Positions 1 through 6,178 of a stretch of 15,561 nucleotides of DNA are shown in pieces. Position 1 is the first letter of the stretch, and the number at the start of each line of letters is the position of its first letter. The stretch covers positions 1-15,561 of the forward strand of contig DHXS01000022.1 of NCBI GenBank assembly GCA_002413795.1, written 5' to 3'. The stretch comes from Candidatus Saccharibacteria bacterium UBA5150. Lineage in GTDB: Bacteria; Patescibacteriota; Saccharimonadia; Saccharimonadales; UBA4665. The notes below the pieces were generated by a model. The model searched no databases and was not told the origin of the DNA. It saw only the letters and a list, made by a program, of their open reading frames with translations. A program made the translations under genes and the position numbers.

Positions 1-128
1 GCCAGGTAGATACCAAAAATGCCGATGGGGTGGCGCTTGATTTCGCAAATTACCCGCTCGCCGGGCTGCATGACGGATAGCGGATTATCGGCGGCGGGCG
101 GGTTTTGAGAGGAGTCCTGGGGATTCAT
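1..128 (-). CDS. Probable PH-domain (bPH_2-like) membrane-associated protein, N-terminal fragment
   Basis: Only the first 42 codons are visible; the gene runs off the left edge. After a Pro/Asn/Ser-rich stretch (residues 1-17) comes a motif around residues 20-42 with PGERV, an Ile-Lys-Arg-His-Pro segment and then a hydrophobic run (IGIFGIYL). This 'PGE...RRHP' followed by a membrane segment resembles the start of bacterial PH-like (YdbS/DUF304-type) proteins, which join membrane spans to a PH-like fold. The function of those proteins is mostly unknown. The ATG at 126-128 is chosen because a TATACT hexamer ends 7 nt before it, immediately after the ruvB stop, so the gene probably has its own leaderless transcript. 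The coding call is fairly safe; the family call is tentative because the diagnostic region is missing. Confidence 0.6.
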   Translation of the reverse strand, partial: MNPQDSSQNPPAADNPLSVMQPGERVICEIKRHPIGIFGIYL

Positions 129-141
129 GATTTTCAGTATA
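129..141 (-). promoter_or_regulatory. -10 box of leaderless promoter for the left-edge gene
   Basis: On the minus strand TATACT (136-141) is followed by 7 nt and then the ATG at 128, so transcription would start at or next to the start codon. It begins two bases after the ruvB stop codon (144-146). No -35-like hexamer is visible at the expected distance inside ruvB. Confidence 0.5.
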
Positions 142-143
142 CG

Positions 144-1175
144 CTAAAGCAGGCTGGACTGCTGGCTGGCGGCGGGCGGGTTTTTGCCCAGATGCTTATA
201 AGTTTTGTGGGTTACCTTACGGCCGCGCGGCGTGCGTTCCAGCAGGCCGATCTGCAGGAGGTACGGTTCGTAAAAATCTTCTATGGTACTGCGTTCCTCG
301 GCGGTTATGGCAGCTAGTGTTTCGACGCCGACCGGGCCGCCGTTATAATTCTCGATAATGGCCGCCAGCAACATAAGGTCGGTGGTATCGAGCCCCATTT
401 CGTCGATGCCCAGCAGGTCGAGCGCCTGATGGCTCAACTTTGTGTCAATAATGCCGTCACCGTTAACGTCGGCGTAGTCGCGGACGCGCTTCAGCAGGCG
501 GTTGGCAATGCGCGGCGTCAGGCGGGAGCGCTGGGCCAGTTCGGTAGCCGCCGGTTTATCGATTTTAACTTTCAGGATTTTAGCGGCCCGCTCGATGATC
601 TGGCGGATTTCGTCGGGCTTGTAAAATTCTAGCCGGTGAATCATGCCAAAGCGGTCACGTAATGGCGCCGCCAGCTCGCCAGTACGGGTAGTGGCACCGA
701 TAATAGTGAATTTGGGCAGGTCCAGCCTTAGCGAGCGGGCCGACGGCCCCTTGCCCAGCATAATGTCCAGCTTAAAATCTTCCATGGCGCTGTACAAAAC
801 TTCTTCGACCGTCCGGTTCAGGCGGTGGATTTCGTCTATAAACAGGATGTCGCCGTCGCTCAGGTTAGTTAGCAGGCTGGCCAGGTCGCCGGGCCGCTCG
901 ATGGCCGGCCCACTGGTAACCCGAACCTGGGCGCCCATTTCATGGGCGATGACGCTGGCCATGGTGGTCTTGCCCAAGCCCGGCGGGCCGTGCAGCAACA
1001 CGTGGTCCAGCGGCTCGCCGCGCTTTTTGGCGGCATCAATCGCCAATTGAATGTTTTTCTTTATCCGTTCCTGGCCGATATAGCTTTTAAAATCATGCGG
1101 CCTTAGGGTGATTTCCAGTTCGACTTCTTGCGGTTCTTCAGGCTCCGGCGCGGCATTTACAATCCGATCAATCAT
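144..1175 (-). CDS. ruvB: Holliday junction branch migration ATPase RuvB
   Basis: AAA+ motor that assembles as hexameric rings with RuvA on Holliday junctions and drives branch migration during recombinational repair. At 343 aa it has normal family length. Visible motifs: Walker A GPPGLGKTT (residues 63-71), Walker B with the DEIH core (about 110-117), sensor GATTR (160-164), PLRDRFG carrying the probable arginine finger R173, and a C-terminal winged-helix region (about 275-335) containing GGPVGVETLA and PRGR. The first 20 residues are an acidic Glu/Pro-rich lead typical of this family. A TATACT box ends 6 nt before the ATG, predicting its own leaderless transcript although the upstream aldo/keto reductase gene ends only 27 nt away. 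ruvA lies one gene upstream and ruvC further up, so all three RuvABC components are local but on separate transcription units. Confidence 0.97.
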   Translation of the reverse strand: MIDRIVNAAPEPEEPQEVELEITLRPHDFKSYIGQERIKKNIQLAIDAAKKRGEPLDHVLLHGPPGLGKTTMASVIAHEMGAQVRVTSGPAIERPGDLASLLTNLSDGDILFIDEIHRLNRTVEEVLYSAMEDFKLDIMLGKGPSARSLRLDLPKFTIIGATTRTGELAAPLRDRFGMIHRLEFYKPDEIRQIIERAAKILKVKIDKPAATELAQRSRLTPRIANRLLKRVRDYADVNGDGIIDTKLSHQALDLLGIDEMGLDTTDLMLLAAIIENYNGGPVGVETLAAITAEERSTIEDFYEPYLLQIGLLERTPRGRKVTHKTYKHLGKNPPAASQQSSLL

Positions 1176-1187
1176 ATGTCTAGTATA
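1176..1187 (-). promoter_or_regulatory. -10 box of leaderless ruvB promoter
   Basis: Minus-strand TATACT (1182-1187), then 6 nt (AGACAT), then the ruvB ATG. There is no TG extension and no clear -35 at 16-18 nt spacing. No Shine-Dalgarno sequence could fit on a transcript starting here, which supports leaderless initiation. Confidence 0.5.
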
Positions 1188-1202
1188 CCTTAACGAGAGG
1201 TT

Positions 1203-2021
1203 TTAGGGGACGTGGACGGGGCTCCAGCAAGTGCGCATGTCGCGGTCTTGATTGGCCAGTTCGGCCAAGTCTTCTTTGTCCAGCTTGAAGTCGAAAATAT
1301 CAATGTTTTCCCGGATACGGCTCAGCGTAACCGACTTTGGTATCACCACCATGTCCTGCTCAACCAGCCAGCTCAGCATTATCTGGGCGTAGGTTTTGCC
1401 GTGCTTCTTGGCAATCTGAGCGATAACTTCATTGTCCATGGCTTTGGCGTGCGCCAGCGGTGAGTAGGCTTCGACGACGATGTTGTTATCCCGGCAGTAT
1501 TTAACAAGTTCCGGCTGCTGCAGAAAAACGTGCAGTTCGACCTGGTTAATGGCCGGCATCTCTTTGGCGTAGCTTTTCATTTCTTCGAGGTGGCGGATGG
1601 TGTAGTTGCTAACGCCGATCGATTTGGTGCCGCCGGTGGACCGGATTTCCTCCAGGGCCTGCCAAGCGCCTTTTCTTAACAGCGTTACCGGAAAATGTAG
1701 CAATAACAGATCAACGTAGTCGGTCTGCAAATTTTTTAGCGATTCTTCAAAACTTTTAAGCGCCTTGCGGTGGCCAAAATTGGTGACGGCGATTTTAGTG
1801 GTTATAAATAGTTCGTCACGCTTGAGTCCGGACTTTTTCCAGACCTCGCCCAGAAAGTACTCGTTGTCGTAAGCCTGGGCGGTATCGAAATGCCGGTAGC
1901 CCGCCTCAATGGCGGCATTGACCGCGGTGTTAAATTCGGCCTGGTCTTTAACCTGCCACAGGCCCAGGCCAATCTGGGGAATCGTATTACCATCGGCCAG
2001 CTTAATGTTCGGCAGGCTCAT
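1203..2021 (-). CDS. Aldo/keto reductase, NADPH-dependent oxidoreductase
   Basis: Cytosolic TIM-barrel oxidoreductase that reduces aldehydes and ketones using NAD(P)H; the substrate cannot be read from sequence. At 272 aa it matches the short bacterial 2,5-diketo-gluconate-reductase-like branch. The full catalytic tetrad is present: D46 and Y51 (in DTAQAYDNE), K76 (TTKIAV) and H109 (LLLLHFP). Other family marks are GLGLWQV (18-24), SIGVSNY (134-140), the strand-to-loop NQVELH (159-164) and the cofactor-binding IPKSVTLSRIREN (227-239). Its ATG overlaps the ruvA TGA as ATGA, so it is translationally coupled to and co-transcribed with ruvA. This neighbour is not part of the known Ruv machinery; the arrangement may simply be operon packing. 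Confidence 0.93.
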   Translation of the reverse strand: MSLPNIKLADGNTIPQIGLGLWQVKDQAEFNTAVNAAIEAGYRHFDTAQAYDNEYFLGEVWKKSGLKRDELFITTKIAVTNFGHRKALKSFEESLKNLQTDYVDLLLLHFPVTLLRKGAWQALEEIRSTGGTKSIGVSNYTIRHLEEMKSYAKEMPAINQVELHVFLQQPELVKYCRDNNIVVEAYSPLAHAKAMDNEVIAQIAKKHGKTYAQIMLSWLVEQDMVVIPKSVTLSRIRENIDIFDFKLDKEDLAELANQDRDMRTCWSPVHVP

Positions 2022-2605
2022 TTAGCCAGATTTTTCAGAGCCAGCTTTATGCGTGCCGCCGTCGCCAGTTCCGAATCAACCCCCTGCAAAGCCTTGTTGG
2101 CATCCTGTGGGGAATAGCCCAGCGCCACCAGCGCCTCAACGGCCTCGTCTTTATAGCCGCCGCTTTCGCCCTGGAGCAACCCGCTAGCTTCCAAATCAAC
2201 GCCAACCAAGCCGACCTTATCCTTAAGCTCCACGACAACCCGTTCGGCCACACGCTTGCCGACCCCGCTGGCCTGCTGGATAAACTTAACATCGCCGGAG
2301 GCAATGGCCTGCCGCACGTCTTGGCCCGAACCAACACTTAACATGTTAAGCGCCATTTTAGGCCCGACACCATTAACACCCAGCAGCTGCTCGAAAAGAT
2401 ATTGCGTATCGCGCGCCAGAAAGCCAAATAAGTCATGCGCCTGCTCACGCACGTATTCATAAATGTAGAGTTTGACGGGCTCTTCGGGCTTCAAGTGGCC
2501 AAAATCTTCAGCCGTAACGTAAACACCGTAGCCCACGCCCTGCACGTCGATAATGACTTCATTTACCAGCTTTTCGCCGACCACACCGTTAAGACTCGCA
2601 ATCAT
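2018..2605 (-). CDS. ruvA: Holliday junction DNA-binding protein RuvA
   Basis: RuvA tetramers bind the four-way junction and load RuvB. The product is 195 aa, close to the usual length. Domain order: OB-fold (about 1-63, beginning MIASLNG), two helix-hairpin-helix motifs (LLGVNGVGPK about 74-83 and ASGVGKRVAERVVVELKDK about 112-130), a flexible linker, and the small C-terminal domain III (about 152-195, EAVEALVALGYS) that contacts RuvB. I start at the ATG at 2603-2605 rather than a codon six residues upstream, because family members begin exactly with this MIxxLxG pattern and the GATAAT promoter box occupies the upstream bases. The stop overlaps the next gene (aldo/keto reductase) by ATGA. 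Confidence 0.95.
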   Translation of the reverse strand: MIASLNGVVGEKLVNEVIIDVQGVGYGVYVTAEDFGHLKPEEPVKLYIYEYVREQAHDLFGFLARDTQYLFEQLLGVNGVGPKMALNMLSVGSGQDVRQAIASGDVKFIQQASGVGKRVAERVVVELKDKVGLVGVDLEASGLLQGESGGYKDEAVEALVALGYSPQDANKALQGVDSELATAARIKLALKNLAK

Positions 2606-2620
2606 ACGCCTATTATCGCA
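2606..2620 (-). promoter_or_regulatory. Extended -10 of leaderless ruvA promoter
   Basis: Minus-strand TGC followed directly by GATAAT (2612-2617), then 6 nt to the ruvA ATG. The TGN extension compensates for the absence of a recognisable -35. Transcription would start at the initiator codon. Confidence 0.55.
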
Positions 2621-2623
2621 CAA

Positions 2624-2727
2624 TCTGACATGTTCGGCCTTTTTCTATATGCCTTTGGAGTACATGTCGTATTGTCACATTTTTTTGTTACAATACGGCA
2701 TCGTAACAAAAAGGGTAACGGGGATGT
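2624..2727. repeat. ruvC-ruvA intergenic region with nested inverted repeats
   Basis: These 104 bases hold several palindromic elements. TTTTTGTTAC (2682-2691) pairs with GTAACAAAAA (2703-2712), a perfect 10-bp inverted repeat with an 11-nt loop. CGTATTGT (2668-2675) pairs with ACAATACG (2690-2697) and can extend by ACA/TGT past one mismatch; because it shares bases with the first repeat the two hairpins are mutually exclusive. GACATGT (2627-2633) pairs with ACATGTC (2662-2668). Neither hairpin is followed by a T-run on either strand, so this is not a standard intrinsic terminator. Plus-strand open frames across it look like chance. Confidence 0.6.
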
Positions 2728-3198
2728 CTATCGCGTAGCCATGCTGTGCGTGATAGCTGTGGCCAAGGCGTCGGCACAGTCATCTGGCTTGGGAACTTCC
2801 TTAAGCTGTAGAATAACGCGTACCATTTCCTGAATTTGCTGTTTAGTAGCTTTACCGTAGCCGGTTAGGCCCTGCTTGATCTGTTGTGGTGTATATTCAT
2901 GAATGCTTAGGCCGGCCTGTTTGCCGCACAGCAGTACCACGCCACGGGCCTGCGAAACCGTCATGGCCGTGGTTACATTCTGGGCAAAGAAAAGTTTTTC
3001 GACGGCCATTTCGGTCGGCTTGGTATCTTTAATAATTGAAGTTAGCTCGTCAAATATAGTCTGCAGTCGGATTGCATCATCTTCCTTGGCCGGAGTACGG
3101 ATCACCCCGGCGTCCACCAGCACAGCTTTGCCCTTTTCGACATCAATCACCCCAAAGCCCAGGATACCGGTGCCGGGATCAATGCCAATAATTCTCAT
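2728..3198 (-). CDS. ruvC: Crossover junction endodeoxyribonuclease RuvC
   Basis: Dimeric, magnesium-dependent resolvase that nicks opposing strands of a Holliday junction. At 156 aa it is slightly shorter than E. coli RuvC. The RNase H-fold acidic residues are all visible: D7 in GIDPGTGILGFGVID, E67 in AVEKLFF, and D140/D143 in the PKPDDCADALATAITH segment. The YTPQQIKQGLTGYGKATKQQI block (about 102-122) matches the family's conserved DNA-contact region. The ATG lies 3 nt after the yebC stop, so it is the distal gene of a yebC-ruvC unit, a common bacterial pairing. It is followed by the palindrome-rich intergenic region rather than directly by ruvA. Confidence 0.96.
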   Translation of the reverse strand: MRIIGIDPGTGILGFGVIDVEKGKAVLVDAGVIRTPAKEDDAIRLQTIFDELTSIIKDTKPTEMAVEKLFFAQNVTTAMTVSQARGVVLLCGKQAGLSIHEYTPQQIKQGLTGYGKATKQQIQEMVRVILQLKEVPKPDDCADALATAITHSMATR

Positions 3199-3201
3199 AA
3201 T

Positions 3202-3927
3202 TTAACCCAGTAGCTCTTCGGGGATGTCGAAGTTGACGTGGGTGGCGGTGACGTCGTCTATGTCTTCCAGGGCGTCCATCATGCGCATGATTTTGCCGGC
3301 CGTGGCGGCGTCGGTTACTTCAACGGTGTTATTTGGGACGTAGGTCAGTTCGGCTTCGGTAATGTCCAGGCCGGCTGCGGCCAGAGTCTCGCGGACTTTG
3401 GCCAGGTCTTTGGGATCGGTGTAGATCAGTGATTCGCCGTCTTCTTCCTGGACATCGTCGGCGCCGGCTTCGAGGGCTTGCATTAGTACATCGTCACCGG
3501 TGGCTTTAACGCGGATAACGCCTTTGCGGTCAAACTGGAAAGCCACCGAGCCTTTTTCGCCGATACTGCCGCCATGTTTGGAAAAAGCCACCTTTACATC
3601 TGGATAGGTGCGGTTGGTATTGTCGGTGGCGGTTTCCACCAGCACGGCCACGCCGCCCGGGCCGTAGCCCTCGTACATTACTTCTTGGAGCTGGGCGCTG
3701 TTCTTGTCTTTAACTCGGTCTATAGAGCGCTGGATGTTGGCCGACGGCATGTTGGCAGCCTTGGCTCGGTCAATCGCCAGGCGCAAGGTGAAGTTCATCT
3801 CCGGATCGGTGCCGGCGCGGGCGGCGATGGCAATGGCATTGCCCAACTTGGTGAATACCGCGCCACGGGCGGCGTCTTTGGCGCCCTTTTGGCGCTTAAT
3901 TGTTGACCATTTGCTGTGACCCGACAT
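3202..3927 (-). CDS. yebC: YebC/PmpR family protein (TACO1-type translation or transcription factor)
   Basis: The product is 241 aa, the normal family length. It opens with the diagnostic MSGHSKWSTIKRQKGAKDAARG and continues with FTKLGNAIAIAARAG, then a GYGPGGVAVLVETATDNTNRT block (about 86-106) and KHGGSIGEKGSVAFQF (about 114-129). Family members have been described as DNA-binding regulators and, for the TACO1/YebC branch, as ribosome-associated factors easing translation of difficult sequences; sequence alone does not separate these roles here. The start is inside the last codons of comEC, overlapping by 32 bases in another frame. A TGT-TAGAAT extended -10 lies 11 nt before the ATG, so it may also be transcribed separately. 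ruvC follows after 3 nt. Confidence 0.95.
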   Translation of the reverse strand: MSGHSKWSTIKRQKGAKDAARGAVFTKLGNAIAIAARAGTDPEMNFTLRLAIDRAKAANMPSANIQRSIDRVKDKNSAQLQEVMYEGYGPGGVAVLVETATDNTNRTYPDVKVAFSKHGGSIGEKGSVAFQFDRKGVIRVKATGDDVLMQALEAGADDVQEEDGESLIYTDPKDLAKVRETLAAAGLDITEAELTYVPNNTVEVTDAATAGKIMRMMDALEDIDDVTATHVNFDIPEELLG

Positions 3928-5365
3928 TTGTATCTGTTATTCTAACACTTTTTGGACGCTTTTTATAGTACAGCACGACGGTTATGGCAATAATGCAGCC
4001 ATAAAGCAGCAGCATTTGCATTAAGCTGAGGCCGATGTTTTGCACGAAAACATGCGGAAGATGGGCCAGCAGATGGGCCACGTCGAGCATGTAATTAAGT
4101 ACGATGATTGCCGGCCAGGCCAACCAGCCCGCCAAGCTGCCGGCTAGCATACCGGCCAGACCGGCGATCACGCTGAGCAGCATGGCCAGCGGAATCAGCG
4201 TTACCACCAGCACGTTTGCCAGCAGGCCAACCCGCGACATTTGCCCGAAAATATGCAGGATAAACGGCAGGCTCATGAGCTCAGCGCAGATGCTTTCCAG
4301 CGCCACGCCGCCAATTAACGTTCCATGCCAGCGACCCGGCCAGCGGGCCTGCACCAGTGGCGCCAGGACCATAACGCCAAAAAAGGCCAGAAAGCTCAGG
4401 TACCAACTGATGTCACTCCATAAATAAACCGGGTTAGCCCAGGCCGTAAGAGCGGCCGCCATCATAATTAGAGTCAGCGGTTTAGGGCTACGCCCATAAT
4501 AAGATGTGAGAATACTTAACATGCTAACTATTGCCGCCCGGACTATCGAGGCGCTAGCCCCGGCCAGCAATAAAAACACACCTATTAGCGCCAGCGACAG
4601 AAAAGTTGAAAGGCGTTTGGAGCGCTTGCCCAGCAAGCGCCGGCTGGCATGCAGAATAATAGTCAGATTGTAGCCCGAGACGGCAATTATATGAGTCAGC
4701 CCGACCATTAACAGGTCCTGTTTGATCTCGGCCGGCAAAGTTGCCCTCTGCCCCACCAGCAAACCCATGGCGAAGGGCGCCAGCGGCTCTGGCAAGGCGG
4801 TTTGGACGCCGGCTGTGAAGCGCTGGCGAATTTCACCAACCAACGTAGGATGACGGCCCGTCACCATTATTACCGCAAAGCTGAGGCGGCCCTGATAAGG
4901 CCCGAAGCCCGGATACAGTTTGCCCGTCGCTACTACCTCATCGCCCTGAAATACGGCGTTGGCGCCAAAACCACTCAGCTGGATTTTGCCCGTCAGATGA
5001 CGGCCTTCAATTTCAAGATTATTAACATCAACTGTTAATTGTTTGCTCTTGCCGTAAATGGCGTCATTCATGGCCCGGGCCGTCACGGTAATTTTCCGGT
5101 AATAAAATGGGTCATAGGCTGACAGCCGTTGCGTATAAACAGCGCCGCGCCACCAGCCGCAAGCCAAACCAAAAACTGCTATCAGTACCAGCGCCGACAA
5201 CCGCCGCCGGCGTAAACCGATCGCCAAAAACGGCAACATCAACAAAACCGGCGCCAACCCAAACCCCAGGCCTGTGCGGCTCAAACCCAGCCCCGCCAGT
5301 ATGCCGATAAATAATATAAGCCACAGGGTGGCGCGCCGGAACCGATGCCTAAACAGTTGCCGCAT
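3896..5365 (-). CDS. comEC: ComEC/Rec2 family DNA-uptake channel protein, short form without beta-lactamase domain
   Basis: ComEC forms the inner-membrane channel for single-stranded DNA in natural transformation. This 489-aa form has N-terminal membrane spans (about 11-75), an OB-fold-like soluble segment of the DUF4131 type (about 88-170), and a multi-span competence core (about 195-470). The core carries the conserved GLLVGQ...LP and GLTHIIAVSGYN (222-233) motifs. The C-terminal metallo-beta-lactamase domain of long ComEC proteins is absent; the protein ends soon after the last span with a short KKRPKS tail. The final 10 residues are encoded within the start of yebC in another frame. The ATG is preceded 6 nt upstream by TAGAAT with a TGC extension, predicting a leaderless message. 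Whether the cell imports DNA through it is inference. Confidence 0.93.
   Translation of the reverse strand: MRQLFRHRFRRATLWLILFIGILAGLGLSRTGLGFGLAPVLLMLPFLAIGLRRRRLSALVLIAVFGLACGWWRGAVYTQRLSAYDPFYYRKITVTARAMNDAIYGKSKQLTVDVNNLEIEGRHLTGKIQLSGFGANAVFQGDEVVATGKLYPGFGPYQGRLSFAVIMVTGRHPTLVGEIRQRFTAGVQTALPEPLAPFAMGLLVGQRATLPAEIKQDLLMVGLTHIIAVSGYNLTIILHASRRLLGKRSKRLSTFLSLALIGVFLLLAGASASIVRAAIVSMLSILTSYYGRSPKPLTLIMMAAALTAWANPVYLWSDISWYLSFLAFFGVMVLAPLVQARWPGRWHGTLIGGVALESICAELMSLPFILHIFGQMSRVGLLANVLVVTLIPLAMLLSVIAGLAGMLAGSLAGWLAWPAIIVLNYMLDVAHLLAHLPHVFVQNIGLSLMQMLLLYGCIIAITVVLYYKKRPKSVRITDTNVGSQQMVNN
3928..3947 (-). promoter_or_regulatory. Possible extended -10 for yebC-ruvC inside comEC
   Basis: Minus-strand TGT directly followed by TAGAAT (3939-3944), 11 nt before the yebC ATG and inside the 3' end of comEC. 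A transcript would carry only about 4-5 leader bases, nearly leaderless. No convincing -35. Confidence 0.35.
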
Positions 5366-5380
5366 GGCGGCATTCTAGCA
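5366..5380 (-). promoter_or_regulatory. Extended -10 of leaderless comEC promoter
   Basis: Minus-strand TGC plus TAGAAT (5372-5377), then 6 nt and the comEC ATG. The geometry matches those of ruvA and the 172-aa membrane protein gene. It lies in the divergent region shared with the plus-strand gene at 5492. Confidence 0.55.
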
Positions 5381-5442
5381 ATCCAAACCGCTCAAGCCAC
5401 CCGGGTTTAATCTTTATTTAACAATATTTATACCGCTTTTGC

Positions 5443-5471
5443 TTGTGTTATCGACACCCCGGCTTCATAGT
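5443..5471 (+). promoter_or_regulatory. Weak candidate promoter for the orphan gene at 5492
   Basis: TTGTGT (5443-5448), a 17-nt spacer and CATAGT (5466-5471) form a mediocre -35/-10 pair placing the start near 5478, which leaves the Shine-Dalgarno AGGAG (5481-5485) on the transcript. Other AT-rich hexamers upstream (TATACC near 5430) are alternatives. Confidence 0.3.
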
Positions 5472-5491
5472 AAAACTATCAGGAGAGTTAT

Positions 5492-6010
5492 ATGCCAGAC
5501 CCAGAGATCTTAGCAATAACCGGCGAAAACGCTTTAACCCACGAACTTCTAGTGGCCGCCCGGATAGTTGATCAAATAGGCGAAACCGCCCCGGCTTCGC
5601 TTGTTAATACCACGCTCAGGCCTGACTACACCAGAAGGCTATTTCTAAATCTGGGAGAAAACGACAATGATTACGTTCAATTTGAGTCTACCGTGGAGCG
5701 CCCGCCAACCGTCGTTCCTTACGTGGGCTATTTATTGCGAGTCTGGCAACCCCGCGGCGCACGAACACCTTTACGAGCAATGGTTCTTTATGGCCCGGCG
5801 GATGAATACACCGAAGAGTGGAAAATTAAGCCGGGGGCCGGCACGCCGCCAAAAGACCGCCCCATGAAATTTGGAGATATGATAAACGGCAAAATACTCG
5901 GGCCCATAGAGCCCTTGAAACTTGCGATGGTCAGAGATGTCACCCTAGCACTTATAGATCACACGAAGCTTGGAATCCGGGCCGGGGGCGTAAGAGCCCG
6001 CCAAGGCTAA
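5492..6010 (+). CDS. Hypothetical protein, 172 aa, soluble, unrecognised
   Basis: I do not recognise this protein. It is soluble-looking with no signal peptide or membrane span. Residues 1-35 look helical and rather acidic, the middle (about 60-105) looks like alternating beta strands (YVQFESTV, VVPYVGYLLRVW, LRAMVLYGP), then comes a Pro/Gly/Lys-rich loop (112-124) and a mixed C-terminal half ending with an Arg/Gly-rich tail. The start is well supported: AGGAG ends 6 nt before the ATG, the clearest Shine-Dalgarno in the window. It is one of only two plus-strand genes, divergent from comEC and convergent with tRNA-Lys 10 nt beyond its stop, so it is probably monocistronic. It could be a recently acquired or fast-evolving gene; no specific role can be assigned. 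Confidence 0.75.
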   Translation: MPDPEILAITGENALTHELLVAARIVDQIGETAPASLVNTTLRPDYTRRLFLNLGENDNDYVQFESTVERPPTVVPYVGYLLRVWQPRGARTPLRAMVLYGPADEYTEEWKIKPGAGTPPKDRPMKFGDMINGKILGPIEPLKLAMVRDVTLALIDHTKLGIRAGGVRARQG

Positions 6011-6020
6011 TTTACAATAA

Positions 6021-6097
6021 TGGAGGGCCCAGTGGGACTCGAACCCACGACACCCTGCTTAAAAGGCAGGTGCTCTAACCAGCTGAGCTATGGGCCC
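6021..6097 (-). tRNA. tRNA-Lys (anticodon UUU)
   Basis: A full 77-nt cloverleaf on the minus strand. The acceptor stem is GGGCCCA paired with TGGGCCC, the D-stem GCTC/GAGC, and the anticodon stem CCTGC/GCAGG around the loop CTTTTAA with anticodon TTT at 6061-6063. The variable loop has 5 nt, and the T-arm GTGGG-TTCGAGT-CCCAC is canonical. The terminal CCA is encoded (6021-6023). The discriminator base is U (6024 on the plus strand is A), which is unusual since lysine tRNAs normally carry A or G there. It reads AAA and AAG codons and is transcribed from its own promoter. Confidence 0.96.
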
Positions 6098-6131
6098 GCG
6101 CAGTGCGGGAAGCCGGCAATTAACTCCTTAA

Positions 6132-6159
6132 ATTATGCTTGTTTCGGCTGGAAAGTCAA
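6132..6159 (-). promoter_or_regulatory. tRNA-Lys promoter
   Basis: Minus-strand TTGACT (6154-6159), a 16-nt spacer and CATAAT (6132-6137): five of six matches to consensus in each box. Transcription would begin near 6125, about 28 nt before the mature tRNA 5' end. It lies just downstream of the membrane-protein gene's stop. Confidence 0.65.
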
Positions 6160-6178
6160 TCTGGGACGGTTTGCTGGG

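Noticed and set aside
2668..2712. ruvC-ruvA hairpins as a Rho-independent terminator
   Set aside because: The stems are followed by A-runs or mixed sequence rather than T-runs on both strands; kept as inverted repeats of unknown role.
5398..5405. ACCCGGGT palindrome in the comEC divergent region
   Set aside because: A single 8-bp palindrome with no partner or promoter overlap; expected by chance in GC-rich DNA.
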